NCBI GenBank assembly: GCA_009705185.1
Contig: WLCS01000040.1
Span: 1-7,642 of the forward strand
Length of the DNA stretch: 7,642 bases
Direction of reading: 5' to 3'
DNA from: Actinomycetota bacterium
GTDB lineage: Bacteria; Actinomycetota; Actinomycetes; Nanopelagicales; Nanopelagicaceae
Positions 5,852 through 7,642 of the stretch are shown here, piece after piece. Made by a program: the position numbers and the translations under genes. The notes below the pieces were generated by a model. The model was not told the origin of the DNA and ran no database searches. It worked only from the letters and a program-made list of their open reading frames with translations. How positions within the stretch are numbered: position 1 is the stretch's first letter; each line of letters opens with the position of its first letter.

Positions 5852-6391
5852 CCCGAAAATTACGGTCACCACTTTTGGGTGCAGCTCCCGGCGCATCGCG
5901 CTAAAGGATTCTGCCGGCCATCCTGCGCTAAAGACTCGGCGTAGCAAAATAGCCAACGAATAATGCGAGTCATCGGCCAAAGCGCGATCAAGTGCGCGGT
6001 GTGCCAGAGCCACTTCCCCACGTTCGTAGGCAAGTGCTGCAAAGACTGCGGCGATGGGTGCGATGTAACCAAGTGGCGCGCTGACTAATAACTCTCGCCA
6101 CATTTTCCAATACCAGTCAGAGCTCTCTGGGTTGTGGCTTCCTAATGCGAAATCGCGCACCTGAATATCACTCATGCGACCAATTACCCGGGCGCACAAA
6201 TCTGAATTGAGAAGACTTTTTCCTGCTTCGAATTCGGCAGCTAAATCAATGACAGCTGTTGCGCCATCGCGTTGCAGATCATTGAGTTCTTCTGAATCGG
6301 GTGCGACCCAGAACGAATCAATATCGGCAATCCAATGTGCCTCAAAGGCAATGGGTAGTGAAGTAATTGAATCTATTTCGTGTGTGGACAT
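5849..6391 (-). CDS. DUF4192-type protein, short form, 180 aa
   Basis: A cytoplasmic protein of unknown function with the C-terminal pattern of the actinobacterial DUF4192 family: DIQVRDFALG (about 75-84), WKMWRELLVSAPLGYIAPIAAVFAALAYERGEVALAH (about 95-131, written here only as the WREL...P...AAxxAxxAYxRGExALA pattern), then ALDRALADDSHYSLAILL (133-150) and SAGWPAE (155-161). This helix-rich part resembles a TPR-like fold. Full-length members, as I recall them, run to 300 residues or more and begin with a PYLLGFxPxxSLV segment; that half is absent, and residues 1-60 match nothing I know. The start is ATG 6389-6391, with AAAGG seven bases upstream. The frame is open to an ATG at 6532, but that part overlaps the PKD-like gene. 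It follows that gene by 13 bases, so they are probably an operon. Confidence 0.75.
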   Translation of the reverse strand: MSTHEIDSITSLPIAFEAHWIADIDSFWVAPDSEELNDLQRDGATAVIDLAAEFEAGKSLLNSDLCARVIGRMSDIQVRDFALGSHNPESSDWYWKMWRELLVSAPLGYIAPIAAVFAALAYERGEVALAHRALDRALADDSHYSLAILLRRVFSAGWPAESFSAMRRELHPKVVTVIFG

Positions 6392-6404
6392 AGGTAGACC
6401 TTTC

Positions 6405-7145
6405 TTAACGCTTGAACAGAACGGGTGGAGAGAAACGAGATGGTGCTGCCACAACACTGATTGGCAGAGCAGATACAGATTCGATTTTTCCTGGAATCCG
6501 AGATGTGACGCCTTGGACGGTAAATTCACCATCCCAACTAGTTATTAGTTGAATTACATAATGACCCGCGCGTGAATACGAATGTCTAACTTCTCCATCA
6601 GGAAAGGGCCCACCACTTTTTTTCGTAAGGAAGATGACCCCATCGCCAAAGTGCCAGAGAAATGTTGGCTTCAGTCGCACTTCTACTATTTCGCCCACGA
6701 TTTCAATGTTCTTTGTTACTAAAAGTGGAATATCAGACCAAAAGTAGACAGGCACTTGAATCAGCGGTGAAAACGATGGCGAATACGCAATTCCCGCAGT
6801 GGGCAACATCTCGACAAGTTTGTCGCTTAGTGATGTAGCTGGCGCACTCGAGGAAGTGCGCACACGTTTTTTCACAATAGGTTTCTTTGTGGATGTGACA
6901 ACTTTTGGTTTTGGTTTTGGTTTCACAGTTGGCTTAACCGTTTTTCTTACAACGGGTGCTCGTGGTTTGCGAGGTGCCGGAGCGACAGATTTCTTCTGTA
7001 TCGGGCCTGTGCCTTTTCGTCCTTCAATGACGATGGTGCCGTTTTGTGTGTACACCTCGATGCACGCCTTCTCGATGCAGTCTGCAGCATGTACCGGCGC
7101 AGTAAACGTTGTAAGAAACAGAGTGCACATAACTAATCTCTTCAT
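6405..7145 (-). CDS. Secreted PKD-like domain protein with Lys/Pro-rich linker, 246 aa
   Basis: Residues 1-20 are a Sec signal peptide (basic MKR, hydrophobic VMCTLFLTTF, cleavage after VHA). The mature N-terminus has Cys23 and Cys28, possibly a disulfide. Residues 50-98 form a basic Lys/Pro/Arg linker (KPTVKPKPKPK) such as spans the cell wall. Residues about 150-212 form a PKD-like beta-sandwich: WHFGDG (164-169) and HSYSRAGHYVIQL (188-200), the two hallmark motifs of PKD folds. No C-terminal anchor, sortase signal or catalytic motif is seen, so a surface or envelope binding role is only inference. ATG 7143-7145 fits the signal peptide. No Shine-Dalgarno is visible; a TACCCT box 7 bases upstream suggests a leaderless mRNA. 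The DUF4192-type gene follows after 13 bases. The gene is otherwise unrecognised. Confidence 0.8.
   Translation of the reverse strand: MKRLVMCTLFLTTFTAPVHAADCIEKACIEVYTQNGTIVIEGRKGTGPIQKKSVAPAPRKPRAPVVRKTVKPTVKPKPKPKVVTSTKKPIVKKRVRTSSSAPATSLSDKLVEMLPTAGIAYSPSFSPLIQVPVYFWSDIPLLVTKNIEIVGEIVEVRLKPTFLWHFGDGVIFLTKKSGGPFPDGEVRHSYSRAGHYVIQLITSWDGEFTVQGVTSRIPGKIESVSALPISVVAAPSRFSPPVLFKR
6903..6920 (-). repeat. Three tandem TTTTGG hexamers coding Pro-Lys repeats
   Basis: Three exact copies of TTTTGG on plus (followed by TTT) encode the PKPKPK part of the linker of the secreted PKD-like protein. A hexamer unit keeps the frame, so slippage would alter linker length without disrupting the gene. Confidence 0.75.
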
Positions 7146-7158
7146 GCGCGGCAGGGTA
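7146..7158 (-). promoter_or_regulatory. Putative leaderless promoter of the PKD-like gene
   Basis: TACCCT (7153-7158 on minus) matches TANNNT and is separated by 7 bases from the ATG at 7145, the geometry of a leaderless actinobacterial transcript. No Shine-Dalgarno is present to suggest otherwise. The -35 region is not recognisable. The remaining intergenic bases to 7224 must also hold the Nudix gene promoter, where CACTCT (7213-7218), 6 bases before that ATG, is a weaker -10 candidate on plus. Confidence 0.4.
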
Positions 7159-7224
7159 GGTCTTGAATTTCACGAAAGCCCCACCCAAAAAGCAATCTGT
7201 GGATAGTTATGACACTCTAGGGGT

Positions 7225-7642
7225 ATGGCTGCGCGCGATGGTGACGGATGGATCGAATGCACATGCGGCTCAAAACATTGGGGCAAGCACGGCGCAGCTG
7301 GTCTATTAATTATTCGCGATGGCGCAATCTTTCTTCAACATCGCGCACCGTGGGTTCATAACGGTGATACATGGGGAATTCCTGGCGGTGCGCGAGATTC
7401 GCACGAAACAATTATTGAAGGCGCAATTCGCGAAGCCGTTGAAGAGACCGGTCTTAATCCTGGTGATTTAGAACCACTTCATACATTTACCGACGATCAC
7501 AATGGCTGGAGTTATTCAACAGTGATTGCTCGCGCCAATGCGCAGTTAGAGGGCCACGAACTCAACGATGAATCTCATGAAGTGCGGTGGGTGAAATTCG
7601 ATGATGTCACGCGATTGCCTTTGCATCCCAGCTTTGCAAAAA
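7225..7642 (+). CDS. Nudix hydrolase, partial at 3' end
   Basis: A Nudix-family pyrophosphohydrolase; members cleave nucleoside diphosphates linked to another group, often in removal of oxidised nucleotides or coenzyme turnover. The Nudix box is complete at residues 55-77 and fits G-x5-E-x7-RE-U-x-EE-x-G-U, with Gly55, Glu61, Arg69, Glu70, Glu73 and Glu74, the last residues binding the metal. The N-terminal WIECTCGSKHWGKHGAAGLL resembles the GHxHWGxxGAAGLL opening of a common actinobacterial subfamily. 139 residues are visible; the gene runs off the right edge, probably only some 15-25 residues short. ATG 7225 is chosen because homology begins within 10 residues; AGGGG abuts it too closely for a normal Shine-Dalgarno, so translation may be leaderless. 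It diverges from the PKD-like gene. The substrate cannot be told from sequence. Confidence 0.93.
   Translation, partial: MAARDGDGWIECTCGSKHWGKHGAAGLLIIRDGAIFLQHRAPWVHNGDTWGIPGGARDSHETIIEGAIREAVEETGLNPGDLEPLHTFTDDHNGWSYSTVIARANAQLEGHELNDESHEVRWVKFDDVTRLPLHPSFAK

Noticed and set aside
6392..6532. In-frame ATG at 6532 for the DUF4192-type gene
   Set aside because: The extension overlaps the PKD-like gene in another frame and looks like translated shadow sequence; ATG 6391 has a clear AAAGG.
6799..7206. 135-codon plus-strand frame opposite the PKD-like gene
   Set aside because: Its low-complexity Phe/Gly run mirrors the Lys/Pro linker codons; the minus-strand gene has a signal peptide and PKD motifs.

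Overview
This window looks like a chromosomal, housekeeping segment of an actinobacterium. Evidence: an HrdB/SigA-type principal sigma factor with a lysine/alanine-rich N-terminal tail, the actinobacterial second GyrB/ParE paralogue, a DUF7455 protein, a DUF4192-type protein, an actinobacterial-style Nudix hydrolase and a SAM-IV riboswitch, a class found mostly in Actinobacteria. Base composition is only moderate in GC (estimated by eye in the mid-40s percent) and gene packing is very tight. That would suit a streamlined low-GC lineage such as the freshwater Nanopelagicales (acI), but this assignment is inference; no rRNA is present. There are no tRNAs, insertion sequences, prophage genes or CRISPR arrays, and no gene-free stretch over 300 bases.

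Layout. Bases 1-1955 (minus) hold most of a type II topoisomerase B subunit (parE/gyrB paralogue), cut by the left edge only near its C-terminus. A 240-base divergent intergenic region (1956-2195) separates it from a 69-residue DUF7455 zinc-ribbon-like gene on plus (2196-2405). That gene meets, stop codon to stop codon with no base between, a minus-strand CDGSH iron-sulfur gene (2406-2591). Upstream of the CDGSH gene on minus are rpoD (2606-4555) and metX (4599-5711), the latter behind a SAM-IV riboswitch (about 5757-5840). Further upstream on minus are a short DUF4192-type gene (5849-6391) and a secreted PKD-like protein (6405-7145), spaced as a two-gene operon. A Nudix hydrolase gene (7225 to the right edge, plus) diverges from them.

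How the parts work together. metX makes O-acetylhomoserine for methionine synthesis and is very likely switched off by S-adenosylmethionine through the riboswitch. No terminator is visible between metX and rpoD, and the best rpoD -10 box lies in the last codons of metX, so rpoD probably has its own promoter plus possible read-through from metX. rpoD and the CDGSH gene are 14 bases apart and probably co-transcribed. The DUF7455 gene has an exact GGAAT-N18-GTT element upstream, the pattern used by SigR/SigH-type thiol-stress sigma factors, and its Rho-independent terminator lies inside the coding sequence of the opposing CDGSH gene.

Most noteworthy: a perfect 10-bp terminator stem written in the codons of the iron-sulfur-binding CDGSH motif; the SigR-like promoter; a segment of about 100 residues in the sigma factor ahead of region 1.2 that I do not recognise; a compact metX leader that appears to act on the Shine-Dalgarno site; and short -10-to-start distances at parE and the PKD gene that suggest leaderless mRNAs. 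I do not see a clearly new multi-gene system; these are local regulatory and architectural oddities in an otherwise conserved region.
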